Origin: DASSTY01 sp035760645
GTDB lineage: Bacteria > Gemmatimonadota > Gemmatimonadetes > Gemmatimonadales > GWC2-71-9
Reading direction: 5' to 3'
DNA length: 64,000 nucleotides
Assembly (NCBI GenBank): GCA_035760645.1
Contig: DASTSO010000114.1
Location: 36,631 to 100,630 of the forward strand
Part shown: one piece after another, positions 24,970-34,041 of the stretch
How the letters are laid out: each line of letters starts with the position of its first letter
How positions within the stretch are numbered: position 1 is the first letter of the stretch
Made by a program: the position numbers and the translations under genes
Notes under the pieces: generated by a model
Databases searched by the model: none
What the model saw: the letters and a program-made list of their open reading frames with translations, nothing else
What the model was told of the DNA's origin: nothing

Positions 24970-26324
24970 CGGACGATCCTCCGGTCGCCGCGCGCCTTCT
25001 CGTGACCGCGGGCGCCGCGGGAGGTGAACTTGAGCCGCAGCGGCACGCCCAGGAACGACCACGCGTCGCGGAAGCCGTTGATCAGATACCGCTGGTAGCC
25101 CTCGGGCACCTCCTGCGGCCGGTTGGAGACGATCGCGATCTCCGGCGGCGCCGTGCCGATCTGCGACGCGTAGAGCAGCTTGACCTCCTCGCCCGGCGCC
25201 TGGGGCGGCGCGTTCCTCTGCAGCAGCTCCTCGAGCACGCGGTTCACCTCCGACGTCGGGATGCGCTTCTCGCGCTCCGCCGCCACCTCGAGGATGAGAT
25301 CGAGCACCTTCCGCACGCGCTGCCCGGTGAGCGCGGAGCCGTAGAGGAACGGGACGTAGCGCAGGAAGGGCGCCTTCTCGATGAGCTGCTCCTGGCCGCG
25401 CCGCGCGGTGTTCGCGTCCTTCTCCTCGATGAGGTCCCACTTGTTCACGACGATGAGGAGCCCGCACCCCTGCTCCCACGCCTCGGTGGCGATGCGCAGG
25501 TCCTGGTTGTGCAGGCCGAGCGCCGCGTCCACGACGAGCACGCAGACGTCGGCGCGCTCGATCGCGCGCTGGGTGCGGAGCGAGGAGTAGAACTCGAGGT
25601 CCTCGTCGATCTTCGCGCGCCGGCGCAGGCCGGCGGTGTCGATGAACGTGAGGTGCCGGCCGTCGTGGCGCAGGTGCGAGTCGATCGCGTCGCGCGTCGT
25701 CCCCGCCACCGGGGAGACGACGTGCCGCTCCTCGCCCAGGAGCTTGTTGACGAGCGAGGACTTGCCCGCGTTCGGCCGGCCGACGACGGCGACCTCGATC
25801 GTCTCCTCGTCCTCGTCGGCCGCCTTCGGCGGGAAGCGCTCGACGACGACGTCCAGCAGGTCGCCGCTGCCCTTGCCGACGCCGGCCGAGACGCCGTGCG
25901 GCTCGCCGAAGCCCAGGTCGTGGAAGTAGTGCTGCTCGACCGCGCGCTCGAGGTTGTCGAGCTTGTTCACCGCGAGCACCACGGGACGGTTGCTGCGCCG
26001 GAGCCGCTGCGCGATGGCGTAGTCGACGGGATTCGGGCCCTCTCTCCCGTCCACCACGAAGAGCACCACGTCCGCCTCGTCGAGCGCGAACTCCACCTGC
26101 TGGCGGATGGCGCGGTCCATCGAGTCCTGCGACTCGGGGACGAGGCCGCCGGTGTCGATGACCCAGAAGTGGCGGCCCTGCCACTCGGCCTCGCCGAAGT
26201 GGCGGTCGCGCGTGGTCCCGGCCTGCTCGGAGACGATCGCGCGGCGGCCGCCCACGATGCGGTTGAAGAGGGTGGACTTGCCCACGTTGGGGCGGCCCAC
26301 GATGGCGATGGTCGGCTTGCTCAT
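24966..26324 (-). CDS. der: Ribosome-assembly GTPase Der (EngA)
   Basis: Der helps assemble the 50S subunit. The 452-aa protein has two consecutive GTPase domains: the first with G1 GRPNVGKST, DTGG and NKLD; the second with GRPNAGKSS, DTAG and NKWD. A KH-like C-terminal domain follows (ending SFLGVPLRLKFTSRG). Length and order are standard. It sits upstream of plsY with a 4-nt overlap and 7 bp after the DUF512 gene; the DUF512-der pairing is common in Firmicutes and other bacteria. Confidence 0.97.
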   Translation of the reverse strand: MSKPTIAIVGRPNVGKSTLFNRIVGGRRAIVSEQAGTTRDRHFGEAEWQGRHFWVIDTGGLVPESQDSMDRAIRQQVEFALDEADVVLFVVDGREGPNPVDYAIAQRLRRSNRPVVLAVNKLDNLERAVEQHYFHDLGFGEPHGVSAGVGKGSGDLLDVVVERFPPKAADEDEETIEVAVVGRPNAGKSSLVNKLLGEERHVVSPVAGTTRDAIDSHLRHDGRHLTFIDTAGLRRRAKIDEDLEFYSSLRTQRAIERADVCVLVVDAALGLHNQDLRIATEAWEQGCGLLIVVNKWDLIEEKDANTARRGQEQLIEKAPFLRYVPFLYGSALTGQRVRKVLDLILEVAAEREKRIPTSEVNRVLEELLQRNAPPQAPGEEVKLLYASQIGTAPPEIAIVSNRPQEVPEGYQRYLINGFRDAWSFLGVPLRLKFTSRGARGHEKARGDRRIVR

Positions 26325-26331
26325 CGAGTCC

Positions 26332-27615
26332 TCACGCCGCGGCCGGCGCCTCGAGTGCGTCCAGGAAGTTCTTCGAGGGCCGCACCTCCACCGGCACCGA
26401 CGCCTCGAGCAGCGAGAAGCGCATGCTGTCCATGAAGAGCCCGTCGTCGTTGATCGCCTCGCCCGGGATGAGGACGAGGTCGAGGTCGCGCCGTTCCCGG
26501 AGCGCCTGCTGGATCGCGACGCCCGGCAGGAGCCCCGCGGTCGTGACGCTCGTCCCGAAGAGCGAGTTCTCGACCACGATGAGCTCGTACTGCGCCCCGG
26601 TGAGCCGCGCGAGCGGCTCGAGCACCATCGGCATCAGGCCGCCCATCGCGGTGCCTGTGACGACGCCGATGCGCCGACCGGCGAGCCCGGCCCCGGCGAG
26701 CTCCGCCGCCGCGTCCTCCACCTGCTGCTGCAGGAAGCGCACGGCGCCCACGCCGTTCTCCACCTGGTCGAAGGTGTCGTAGATCCCGGCCGGCGGGAGC
26801 GGGAGCCCGGCGCGCACGTAGAGCTCGTCGGCGCCGAAGGCCCAGTGGATCCCCCGCTCCCGCATCGCCCGCTCGGCCCAGCGGTCCAGGATCGCCACCG
26901 CGGCACGGCACTCCTCGCGGGTGGGCTCGCGCACCATGTGGTGCTTGCTGAACTCGGTGAGCCCCACGGGCACCACCGAGCAGCCCCCCACCGCCTCGCC
27001 GAAGGCGTACAGATCGGCGAGCGTCTGCTCGAGCACCGCGCCGTCATTCACCCCGGGCGACATGACGACCTGGGTGTGGAAGACGATCCCGTGATCGGCC
27101 AGGTGCCGCATGAGCGGCAGGATGTCGGGCGCCGTCGGGTTCCGGAGGACGTAGCGCCGGGTCACGGGGTCGGTCGCGTGCACCGAGACGTAGAGGGGCG
27201 AGAGCCGGTACTCGATGATCCGGTCCACGTCCCACGGCTTCAGGTTCGTCAGCGTGACGAAATGGCCGTAGCGGAAGGAGAGCCGGTAGTCGTCGTCGCG
27301 GATGTAGAGCGAATCGCGGAGCCCCTCGGGGAGGCCGTCCACGAAGCAGAAGTCACAGCGGTTGGCGCAGCGGCGCACCCGCGGCGGCTCGAGGTCCACC
27401 CCCATCGGCTCGCCCAGCGGGCGCTCGATCTCGAACTCGATCTCCTGGCCGTCCGGCTGGCGGACGAGCAGGACCATCTCCTCCTCGGCCGTCAGGAACT
27501 CCCAGTCGAGGAAGTCGTCGAGCTCGCGCCCGTTCACGGAGATGAGCTCCGTGCCGGGCTGGAGCCCCAGCTCCTCGGCGATCGTGCCCGGATGCACTGC
27601 CGTAACCTTGATCAT
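26332..27615 (-). CDS. DUF512 PDZ/radical-SAM-like protein
   Basis: A 427-aa protein with an N-terminal PDZ domain (VTAVHPGTIAEELGLQPGTE), a radical-SAM-like cysteine cluster CANRCDFCF (CX3CX2C) at about residue 80, and the DUF512 C-terminal region (GTAMGGLMPMV, LFGTSVTTAGLLPG, DDGLFMDSM). Family members occur next to der and resemble proteins proposed to modify ribosome-related targets, but the reaction is not established. ATG at 27615 starts the PDZ domain; upstream in-frame sequence is Arg-rich and not family-like. Cotranscription with der is likely given the 7-bp gap. Confidence 0.88.
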   Translation of the reverse strand: MIKVTAVHPGTIAEELGLQPGTELISVNGRELDDFLDWEFLTAEEEMVLLVRQPDGQEIEFEIERPLGEPMGVDLEPPRVRRCANRCDFCFVDGLPEGLRDSLYIRDDDYRLSFRYGHFVTLTNLKPWDVDRIIEYRLSPLYVSVHATDPVTRRYVLRNPTAPDILPLMRHLADHGIVFHTQVVMSPGVNDGAVLEQTLADLYAFGEAVGGCSVVPVGLTEFSKHHMVREPTREECRAAVAILDRWAERAMRERGIHWAFGADELYVRAGLPLPPAGIYDTFDQVENGVGAVRFLQQQVEDAAAELAGAGLAGRRIGVVTGTAMGGLMPMVLEPLARLTGAQYELIVVENSLFGTSVTTAGLLPGVAIQQALRERRDLDLVLIPGEAINDDGLFMDSMRFSLLEASVPVEVRPSKNFLDALEAPAAA

Positions 27616-27792
27616 GACCCGCACCGCCTGCCGTTGCCGCCGCCTGCCGCCAAAAGGCGAGCCGGTACGCACCCGCGTCCGGCTGAGGAACCCGCAAAGG
27701 GCGAAAGATGGCGTCTCCCGCCAGTAAATTCAAGCAGACCCGCCACTTCGACGGGTCCACCTCAAGCTCCGTGTCACCGGAGCCGAACCCGC

Positions 27793-28701
27793 TCACCAAC
27801 GCCGGAGCGCCCCGACCGGTTCCACCCTCCCGCTCGGCGGGCTCGAGCGATGCACCAGGCGGCCTTTCCCGCTCCGCTTCACCTCGTACATCAGCTGGTC
27901 GGCGAGGTGCACCATCGCCTGCGCACTCTGGAGAGGCTCGCCGAAGGTGACGGCACCGATGCTCACCCCGACCGGCAGCGCCTCCCCCGCCAGCGCCGCC
28001 TCGAGCGCGGCGTGCACCTTGGCCAGCACCGTCCCGGCCGCCTCGGTTGCCGCTCCCGGCAGGAGAACGCCGAACTCGTCCCCCCCCAGCCGGGCAACCA
28101 CGTCGCTGTCCCGGACGGCGTGCCGGAGCACGCCGGCCACCCGGCGCAGGAGCTCGTCGCCGGCGGCGTGGCCGAACCGGTCGTTGACCTCCTTGAAGTC
28201 GTCGATGTCCACGTAGGCGAGCGTGACCCACGTGGGGGTCAGGGTCAGGTGCCGGCGCTCGTGCTCGACCGCCTCTCCGAAGGAGGCGGCATTGAGGAGC
28301 CCGGTGAGGGGGTCGCGATCGGCCCGGTGCCGCTCGACGTCGAGGAGATAGCGGAGGGTGGAGACGATGCTCGCGACGATCACGAACGAGAGGAAGAGGA
28401 CGCCCAGGTCCCACAGCAGCAGCCCCGAGCCGATCGGCAGCAGGGCGGCCTGGGCGCTCCGGGCCGCGACCCAGAGGCCGGCGCATAGCGCCGAGAGGGA
28501 GATCCCGGCCCAGCGTCCCACGTGCCAGGCCGCCATCGTGACCGGGCCGAGGTAGAAGACGTGCAGCGAGAGCTCGGGCGGGCTGACCCACTGGATCGCC
28601 CCCACGGCGACGGCGAGCCCCACGCAATAGACCAGGACGCGCCAGGTGGGGACGGCATCGAGGTAGCGGAGGAGGCGGACGAGCAAGTGGACGTTCCGCA
28701 T
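27793..28701 (-). CDS. Membrane-bound diguanylate cyclase (GGDEF)
   Basis: The 302-aa protein has four to five hydrophobic segments in the first 140 residues and a GGDEF domain from about 145, with RDPLTGLLNAASF, YVDIDDFKEVND and the active-site ARLGGDEFGVLLP. It should make cyclic di-GMP from two GTP. ATG at 28701 was chosen because AGGAG lies 7 nt upstream; an in-frame start at 28776 would add 25 Arg-rich residues. It is read away from the formyltransferase gene, with 213 bp between them. The membrane part shows no recognisable sensor family. Confidence 0.87.
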   Translation of the reverse strand: MRNVHLLVRLLRYLDAVPTWRVLVYCVGLAVAVGAIQWVSPPELSLHVFYLGPVTMAAWHVGRWAGISLSALCAGLWVAARSAQAALLPIGSGLLLWDLGVLFLSFVIVASIVSTLRYLLDVERHRADRDPLTGLLNAASFGEAVEHERRHLTLTPTWVTLAYVDIDDFKEVNDRFGHAAGDELLRRVAGVLRHAVRDSDVVARLGGDEFGVLLPGAATEAAGTVLAKVHAALEAALAGEALPVGVSIGAVTFGEPLQSAQAMVHLADQLMYEVKRSGKGRLVHRSSPPSGRVEPVGALRRW

Positions 28702-28914
28702 GCGCTGGCTCCTGCCCGAGCGGCCCGGCGAGACCGCGCGCCCTGTGACGCGCGCCCTCGTCCGCGACGACAGCACGCTGTAAGATGCGTCGCAGGTACC
28801 ACCCCGTCACGCTCGCCAGACCGTCCGTCCACCGCCCCCTGGCCGCCTCGTGCCCAGCCGGGGCAGGAGTCACCGGACCGTGCGCCTTCGGACCCACCCA
28901 GTGGTCACCGCCTC
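28702..28914. promoter_or_regulatory. Divergent promoter region
   Basis: This 213-bp gap lies between the diguanylate cyclase (-) and the formyltransferase (+) and must contain promoters for both. No clear -35/-10 pair, operator or terminator stands out by eye. The formyltransferase start has no strong ribosome-binding site. Confidence 0.35.
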
Positions 28915-29742
28915 GTGAACGTCGTCGTGCTCAGCTGCGGCCGCCTCGGCGCGGAGGTGGCCACGGCCCTGATCGAGGTGCCCGGGGTCGAGCGGGTCAC
29001 GCTCGCGACCGCGCCATACCGGGCCAAACGGACGCCGCAGACCCTTCCCGCTCGCCTGCGGGCGGTGCACCGGGCGGCCGGCCTGCCAGGGGTGGCCGCA
29101 GCGGTCGCGGGGCGCCTGCTCGCTCCCTTCCGGCGCCCGAACGGCGCTGCGGCGCCCGTCCCGTGGCCGGCGCTGCCCGCCGGGGTCGAGCACCTCCGCT
29201 TCGCCGACTTCCACGACCCCGACGCGCTCGCGGCGCTCCGAGCCCTCGCCCCCGATCTCGGGGTCGTGGCCGGCACCTACATCCTGCGCGAGAGCGTCTT
29301 CGGCATCCCCGCCCAGGGCATGATCAATCTCCACAGCGGCAAGGTCCCCGAGTACCGCGGCGCCGCCCCGGCGTTCTGGGAGCTCTACAACGGCGAGGAG
29401 TCCGTGGGGATCACCATCCACCGCGTCACCGCGGCGCTCGATGCGGGCCACATCCTCGCTCAGGAGCAGTTCCCGCTCGACCCCGCGCCGCCGGGGGATC
29501 CGCTCACCTATCTCGACCACTATCGCCGCGCGGTGCTGCGCCCCAACGGCGTCCGCCTCCTCGCGCAGGTCGTCGGGCAGCTCGCCACCGGGACCGCCCG
29601 GGAGCGTCCGCAGCCGCTCGAAGGCGCCCGCACCTATCGCAGCCCCGACTACCGCGCCGTGCGCGAGCTGCGGCGCCGCGTCCGGCGGCGGCGCGCGGCC
29701 CGCCGCACCGGACACCGCCTCATCCGGGAGACGACGACATGA
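28915..29742 (+). CDS. Formyltransferase-family protein
   Basis: A 275-aa protein with the formyl-THF-dependent transferase core: VVAGTYILRESVFGIPAQGMINLHSGKVPEYRG with the catalytic His in the LHSG context, and ESVGITIHRVTAALDAGHIL with the Asp of the family's DTG/DAG element. It resembles the Fmt/ArnA/sugar N-formyltransferase group but is not Fmt, since the C-terminal tRNA-binding domain is absent. Its stop overlaps a polysaccharide deacetylase gene by 4 nt, so a sugar substrate is likely. GTG at 28915 starts the conserved MNVVVLSCGRLG-like strand. The N-terminal domain lacks the usual clear folate-binding SLLP motif, so activity is uncertain. Confidence 0.75.
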   Translation: MNVVVLSCGRLGAEVATALIEVPGVERVTLATAPYRAKRTPQTLPARLRAVHRAAGLPGVAAAVAGRLLAPFRRPNGAAAPVPWPALPAGVEHLRFADFHDPDALAALRALAPDLGVVAGTYILRESVFGIPAQGMINLHSGKVPEYRGAAPAFWELYNGEESVGITIHRVTAALDAGHILAQEQFPLDPAPPGDPLTYLDHYRRAVLRPNGVRLLAQVVGQLATGTARERPQPLEGARTYRSPDYRAVRELRRRVRRRRAARRTGHRLIRETTT

Positions 29743-30530
29743 CGACCTCGGCGCTCAAGCGCGAGCTGCGATCCGCCTGCGGCCGCCTGGTCTTTCAGAG
29801 CGGACTGCATCGGCGCCTCCTGCGCGACCGGGCCTACATCCTCCTCTTCCACCGAGTGGACGATCGCTTCCCGGGCGATCCCATCACCTGCTCTCGCCGG
29901 GAGTTCTCCGGCTACTGCGACTTCGTGGCCCGCCACTTCACGGTGATCGGCCTGGGCGAGCTGCTGCGCAAACACGAGGCGGGCGAGGACCTCTCGGGCC
30001 ATCTCGTCATCACCTTCGACGACGGTTACCGCGACAACCGCGACGCCGCGGCGGCCGAGCTCGAGCGGCGCGGGCTGCCGGCCTGCTTCTTCATCGCGTC
30101 GGCATTCATCGGAAGCCGGACGGTGCCATGGTGGGATGCCCGGCTCCCCGTGGCGCCGGCATGGATGGACTGGGACGACGTGCGTGACCTCCACGCCCGC
30201 GGGTTCGAGCTCGGCGCCCATACGATGCACCACGTGGATCTCGGGGTCGTCGCCGGCGCCGACGCGGAGCGGGAGATCGTCGGCTCGCGCGAGCGGCTCG
30301 AGCGCGAGACCGGGGTGCTCACGCCGTTCTTCAGCTACCCCTACGGCCGGCGCCACCAGATCAGCGAGGACAATCGCGAGCTGGTCCGGCGCGCGGGCTT
30401 CGCGTGCTGCCTGTCGGCCTACGGCGGCGACATCCGCCCCGACGCCGACCGCTTCCGGCTGCAGCGGACGCCGGTCTCACCCTGGTTCACTTCGCCACAG
30501 CACCTCGGCCTGGAACTCGTGCGCGGCTGA
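29739..30530 (+). CDS. Polysaccharide deacetylase-family protein (NodB domain)
   Basis: The 263-aa protein carries a NodB-homology domain: the LLFHRVDD strand, the metal-binding TFDDGYRDN (motif 1), ELGAHTMHHVDL (motif 2, two His ligands) and FFSYPYGRRHQ (motif 3). Such enzymes remove acetyl groups from N-acetylated sugars. There is no signal peptide, suggesting action on a cytoplasmic or lipid-linked sugar. Its start overlaps the formyltransferase stop by 4 nt; together they could replace an N-acetyl with an N-formyl group, which is an inference. Confidence 0.85.
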   Translation: MTTSALKRELRSACGRLVFQSGLHRRLLRDRAYILLFHRVDDRFPGDPITCSRREFSGYCDFVARHFTVIGLGELLRKHEAGEDLSGHLVITFDDGYRDNRDAAAAELERRGLPACFFIASAFIGSRTVPWWDARLPVAPAWMDWDDVRDLHARGFELGAHTMHHVDLGVVAGADAEREIVGSRERLERETGVLTPFFSYPYGRRHQISEDNRELVRRAGFACCLSAYGGDIRPDADRFRLQRTPVSPWFTSPQHLGLELVRG

Positions 30531-30609
30531 TCGACCGGCTATCTTGCTGCCTCCAGTTCCGCGCGGCCCCAGCGCCGCGTGGGCCCGCGTTCACGCTCAT
30601 CCGCCGTCC

Positions 30610-31224
30610 ATGCCCGACTCCGAAGCGCCGGCCGGCGCGTCCCCCGCCGCACCCGCGGACGCGTCCGACGAATCCCCCGAGGCCCTGCCCAGCGCGGCCG
30701 CCGCGCCGACCCCGGCCGAGGCCGCGCCGCTCCCGCGCACCGCGCTCGACCTCTTCCAGGAATACGGCACGCCGGTCTATCCGGGGCATCCGGTGGCCGT
30801 GGCGTGCTACGCCCTGCTTTCGGCGCCTACCCTCGCGGCCGCCCTCGTTCCCGTGGGCCAGAGCGGGTCCACCCTCGCCGCCGCCAAGGCCGTCACGGCG
30901 GCCCAGGACGCCGTCCAGGCGACCGCCACCATGATCGGCCGGCTCTCCCGCGGTGAGTCGATCGACGCGGCGCTCAAGTGGTCGAACGACTGGTGGGCTC
31001 GCTGCATCCGCTCGCACCAGCCGGCCTTCGACCGCCGCCTCGAGTCCGGACTCGAGCAGGCCCGGCGGATGGAGCCGCTCTTCCGCGAGCTCGTGGCCGA
31101 GGCGCGGGCCCGCGCGGCCGAAGCGGCGACGACGGCAAGTCACGCGGCGGAGGGCACGGCAGAGGCCCCCGGCGAAGCGGCGAACACGGACGGCGCCCCG
31201 GCGCCCCCGACCGTCGGGAGCTGA
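30610..31224 (+). CDS. Hypothetical helical protein, phasin-like character
   Basis: The 204-aa protein has an Ala/Pro-rich disordered N-terminus (1-45), a central conserved-looking core (TALDLFQEYGTPVYPGHPVA, then a helix with AAAKAVTAAQDAVQATATMI, and ALKWSNDWWARCIRSHQPAF) and a charged Ala/Arg helix with a disordered C-terminus. The amphipathic Ala-rich helices resemble phasins that coat storage granules, but no polyhydroxyalkanoate gene is nearby and the resemblance is weak. No signal peptide or transmembrane helix is seen. It ends just before a strong bidirectional terminator. Function unknown. Confidence 0.6.
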   Translation: MPDSEAPAGASPAAPADASDESPEALPSAAAAPTPAEAAPLPRTALDLFQEYGTPVYPGHPVAVACYALLSAPTLAAALVPVGQSGSTLAAAKAVTAAQDAVQATATMIGRLSRGESIDAALKWSNDWWARCIRSHQPAFDRRLESGLEQARRMEPLFRELVAEARARAAEAATTASHAAEGTAEAPGEAANTDGAPAPPTVGS

Positions 31225-31276
31225 GCCGCCACGCGTTGGGCCTCGGGGCGGAGGGCGCGGGGGCGGTCAAAACGAA

Positions 31277-31307
31277 CGGCCCCGCATCTCGATGAGATGC
31301 GGGGCCG
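31277..31307. terminator. Strong bidirectional terminator hairpin
   Basis: A perfect 14-bp stem (31277-31290 with 31294-31307) with a 3-nt loop. It is followed by TTTT on the plus strand and preceded by AAAACGAA, which gives a T-rich tail on the minus strand as well. It serves the plus-strand gene ending at 31224 and can also stop transcripts running through the tRNA-Gly on the minus strand. Confidence 0.9.
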
Positions 31308-31319
31308 TTTTCTGCGCAG

Positions 31320-31391
<72 letters not shown>

Positions 31392-31457
31392 GGGACGCCC
31401 GATAATCTCCCCGGGCGCCGGGCAGAAGTCAAGCGGTCCGCCGCGCCCGGTGGGCGC

Positions 31458-32411
31458 TCAGGCGCCGGCCTGAAGGAAGCTGCGGAGGTCGGCCTCGCCC
31501 ACCTCGGGCTCGCCGCCGACGACGTTGTCGAGCTTGCCTTGCTTCATCCACTGCTCGAGGGTGCCGACCAGCTCGAAGAGGTGGTCGAACGAGTCCACCA
31601 CGAACAGCAGCGGCTGGTAGTGGTCGATCTCGAAGTACTGGTTGATGACCCATTCGAGCTGGATCGGATACCGCTGCACCTCGGGCGACTCGATGCAGTG
31701 CGCGAGCTCGCCGTAGGAGCTCAGGAGCCCGCTCCCGTACGCCTTGAGCTCGCCGGGCTTCGGTCCCTTCATCAGCCCGAACTCGATCGTGAACCAGAAG
31801 AAGCGCGCCATCGCGCGGATGATGCTCGCCGCCCGCCGCACGCGCTCCTGCGGGTCCTGGATGCCGGCGACGACCTCCACCGCCGTGTGCGCGCAGTCGC
31901 CGAAGCGCACCAGCGTGTCGGCGAAGGCGCGGTCGGTGTGCATCGGCACGTGGCCGGCGATGTCGTGGAAGATGTCGGGCTCGGGGAGGTAATCGAGCGT
32001 CGCGGCGTCCCGCACCGTGATCGTCGTGGGGAACTCGCGGTTGCGCAGGCAGTCGAAGAAGAGGAACGCCGGGATGTACCCGCTCACCGCCTTGGCCTTG
32101 AAGCCGGTGAGCGGGCTCAGAAATCGGTTGACGTCCTCGAGCCGCGGCACCCGCTCCGGATCGAGGCAGAGATTGGCGATCCCCTGCTTGAAGCGGTCGT
32201 TCGCGTACTGCTCCCAGCGCGGCACCATGCGCGCGTAGAGCCGCCGCCACGCCTCGTGGTTGTCCTCGGAATAGAGCTCGTAGGGCTGGTGGATGTAGAG
32301 CCGCCCGTCGTGCTGGGCCTGCTCGATGAACGGGGCCTTGGTGGTGGTGAGCCCCTGCCCCGTACCGGGTTCCGTCGCGATCGCGGTCGCGTCCGGCATC
32401 ACGTTCGCCAT
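31458..32411 (-). CDS. phhA: Phenylalanine 4-monooxygenase
   Basis: PhhA hydroxylates phenylalanine to tyrosine with tetrahydropterin, oxygen and non-haem iron. The 317-aa protein has the catalytic iron motif PDIFHDIAGHVPMH with its two His ligands, the third ligand Glu in FFWFTIEFGL, and the family phrases GFKAKAVSGYIPAFLFFDCL and YPIQLEWVINQYFEIDHYQP. There is no regulatory ACT domain, as in bacterial enzymes. It stands alone between the tRNA-Gly and a TPR gene; no pterin recycling gene is adjacent. Confidence 0.95.
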   Translation of the reverse strand: MANVMPDATAIATEPGTGQGLTTTKAPFIEQAQHDGRLYIHQPYELYSEDNHEAWRRLYARMVPRWEQYANDRFKQGIANLCLDPERVPRLEDVNRFLSPLTGFKAKAVSGYIPAFLFFDCLRNREFPTTITVRDAATLDYLPEPDIFHDIAGHVPMHTDRAFADTLVRFGDCAHTAVEVVAGIQDPQERVRRAASIIRAMARFFWFTIEFGLMKGPKPGELKAYGSGLLSSYGELAHCIESPEVQRYPIQLEWVINQYFEIDHYQPLLFVVDSFDHLFELVGTLEQWMKQGKLDNVVGGEPEVGEADLRSFLQAGA

Positions 32412-32484
32412 GAGGCCTCCTCCGCGTGGTGGCCGTCGAGGATGCAGCGCCTGAGAGAAATCTACGGCCCCCGCCCGGCAACGA

Positions 32485-32510
32485 CAAACGCGCCCGGGAG
32501 GGCGCGTTTG
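32485..32510 (-). terminator. Terminator after the TPR gene
   Basis: A perfect 10-bp stem (CAAACGCGCC at 32485-32494, GGCGCGTTTG at 32501-32510) with a 6-nt loop, 16 bp after the stop of the gene at 32527. The tail on the minus strand is short and only weakly T-rich (TCGTTG). Confidence 0.65.
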
Positions 32511-32526
32511 CGTTCGGTGCGTCAGG

Positions 32527-34032
32527 TCACTTCTTCTTCGGCGCCGCGGCGCCCGCCTTCTTCGCCCCCGCCTCGTGGTAGCGCCAGGCGACGATCCCGG
32601 CGCCCTGTGCCGTGACGGTGAGCGGCTGGCTCTGGCCCGGCGTGAGCGCGGGCACCTCCACCTTCTGCGTGTTCACGACGTTGCCGGTCTTGTCGAGGAA
32701 CTCGAACTCGACCTCCCCGGCCTCCGGCTTCACCGCCGCACCGCTCAGCGTCTGCGCCTTGCGCCCGGTCGCCGTGGCCGTCAGCGTCGCGCCGCTCGCC
32801 GTCGGCTGAAAGCTCTCGACCTTGATGCTGGTCGGCAGCGAAAAGAGGCGCTCGGCGACCTTCATCTGCAGCGTCTGGTTCTTCGCCATCTGATAGCCCG
32901 CGGCCTGCAGCTTGAGCACGTCCTCGTTCATCGGATCGATGGCCACGAGGCGCTCCGCGGTCTTGGTCAGATTGGGCGCGTCCTTCATCGCGTAGTACGC
33001 GTTCGCCAGGTTGTAGAGCGCGTCGCGGTTGAACGGCTCCTGCTGGACGACGGTGCTGAAGGCCTTCGCCGCCTCGGCGTAGTTCTTCTCCTGGTAGCGC
33101 TGGACGCCGATGGCGAAGACGTCGCCCGAGCCCAGCGCGCCGCCGCCGGCCCCGCCCGCCGAGGCGCCGGTCGAGGCATTGAGCAGCTGCGCCTCGATCG
33201 CCTTGGCGCTGTCGGCCATGCCGGCGCCGCGGAAGGCGACGGCGAGCGCCTTGCGGGCGTCGACGTCGTTCGGCTTCTCCTGGAGGTAGGCCTGGAGCAC
33301 CGGCACCGCCTCCTTGTCGCGCTTCTGCTGCACGAGCGTGACGGCCAGGTTGTAGCGCGCCTCGTTGCGCATGTTGGCGCGGTCGGGCGTCGTGGCCGCC
33401 GCGATCGCCTTCTGGAAGTAGACGATCGCAGAGTCGGGCTGCTGCTGCTTCAGGTAGATCCCGGCGAGCGAGTACGGCGCCTCGGGCGCCGACGGATTGA
33501 CGCTCGCCGCCCGGCGGAAGTAGGCCATCGCCGAGTCGGTCTGGCCGGCCTTGCTGAAGTTGATGCCCTGGTTGAACAGCGGCGCGTAGGGAAGCATGCG
33601 CAGCTTGGCGATGTCGGCCTTGCAGTCGGGCGCGAGCGCCTCGGCGCGCGTCAGCGACGAGTCCGCCCCCGCCACGTCACCCAGGGCGAGATCGGCCCAG
33701 CCGAGATAGTACCAGGCGCCCGCGCTCTTGTCCTGGCCGTTCTGCGTGATGGCCTCGGTGATGACGCGCTGCGCGTTTTCGAGAATGTGCTGCCGCCGGG
33801 CCTCGTCCACGCCGAAGGCGGTGTTCAGATAGGTCTTGCCGCTCTTGACCTTGAAGTGCAGGCCGTTGTCCGCCGAGCACTCGGGCGCCCGGAGCTTCCC
33901 GCCCGAGGCGTTGGCCGTCTGCTGGGCCACCTGCTGCGCCAGCGTCGGCTGGCCCTGGGCCGCGGGCTCCTGAGCCCAGGCCGTCCCGGCGGTCGCCAGC
34001 ACCAGCGCCGCCCCCACACCGATCTTGATCAT
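32527..34032 (-). CDS. Secreted TPR-repeat protein
   Basis: The 501-aa protein has a signal peptide (IKIGVGAALVLATAGTAWAQ) and several TPR units: around SAGAWYYLGWADLALGDVAG, TDSAMAYFRRAASVNPSAPEAPYSLA, PDSAIVYFQKAI, ARYNLAVTLVQQKRDKEAV and NYAEAAKAFSTVVQQEPFNRDALYNLANAYY. A C-terminal beta-rich domain of about 110 residues follows, and the protein ends in an Ala/Lys tail. It probably acts as a periplasmic scaffold. Only two cysteines are present (CSADNG and DCK). The partner is unknown; it is 9 bp from larC but functional linkage is doubtful. Confidence 0.75.
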   Translation of the reverse strand: MIKIGVGAALVLATAGTAWAQEPAAQGQPTLAQQVAQQTANASGGKLRAPECSADNGLHFKVKSGKTYLNTAFGVDEARRQHILENAQRVITEAITQNGQDKSAGAWYYLGWADLALGDVAGADSSLTRAEALAPDCKADIAKLRMLPYAPLFNQGINFSKAGQTDSAMAYFRRAASVNPSAPEAPYSLAGIYLKQQQPDSAIVYFQKAIAAATTPDRANMRNEARYNLAVTLVQQKRDKEAVPVLQAYLQEKPNDVDARKALAVAFRGAGMADSAKAIEAQLLNASTGASAGGAGGGALGSGDVFAIGVQRYQEKNYAEAAKAFSTVVQQEPFNRDALYNLANAYYAMKDAPNLTKTAERLVAIDPMNEDVLKLQAAGYQMAKNQTLQMKVAERLFSLPTSIKVESFQPTASGATLTATATGRKAQTLSGAAVKPEAGEVEFEFLDKTGNVVNTQKVEVPALTPGQSQPLTVTAQGAGIVAWRYHEAGAKKAGAAAPKKK

Positions 34033-34041
34033 CGTCGCTCC

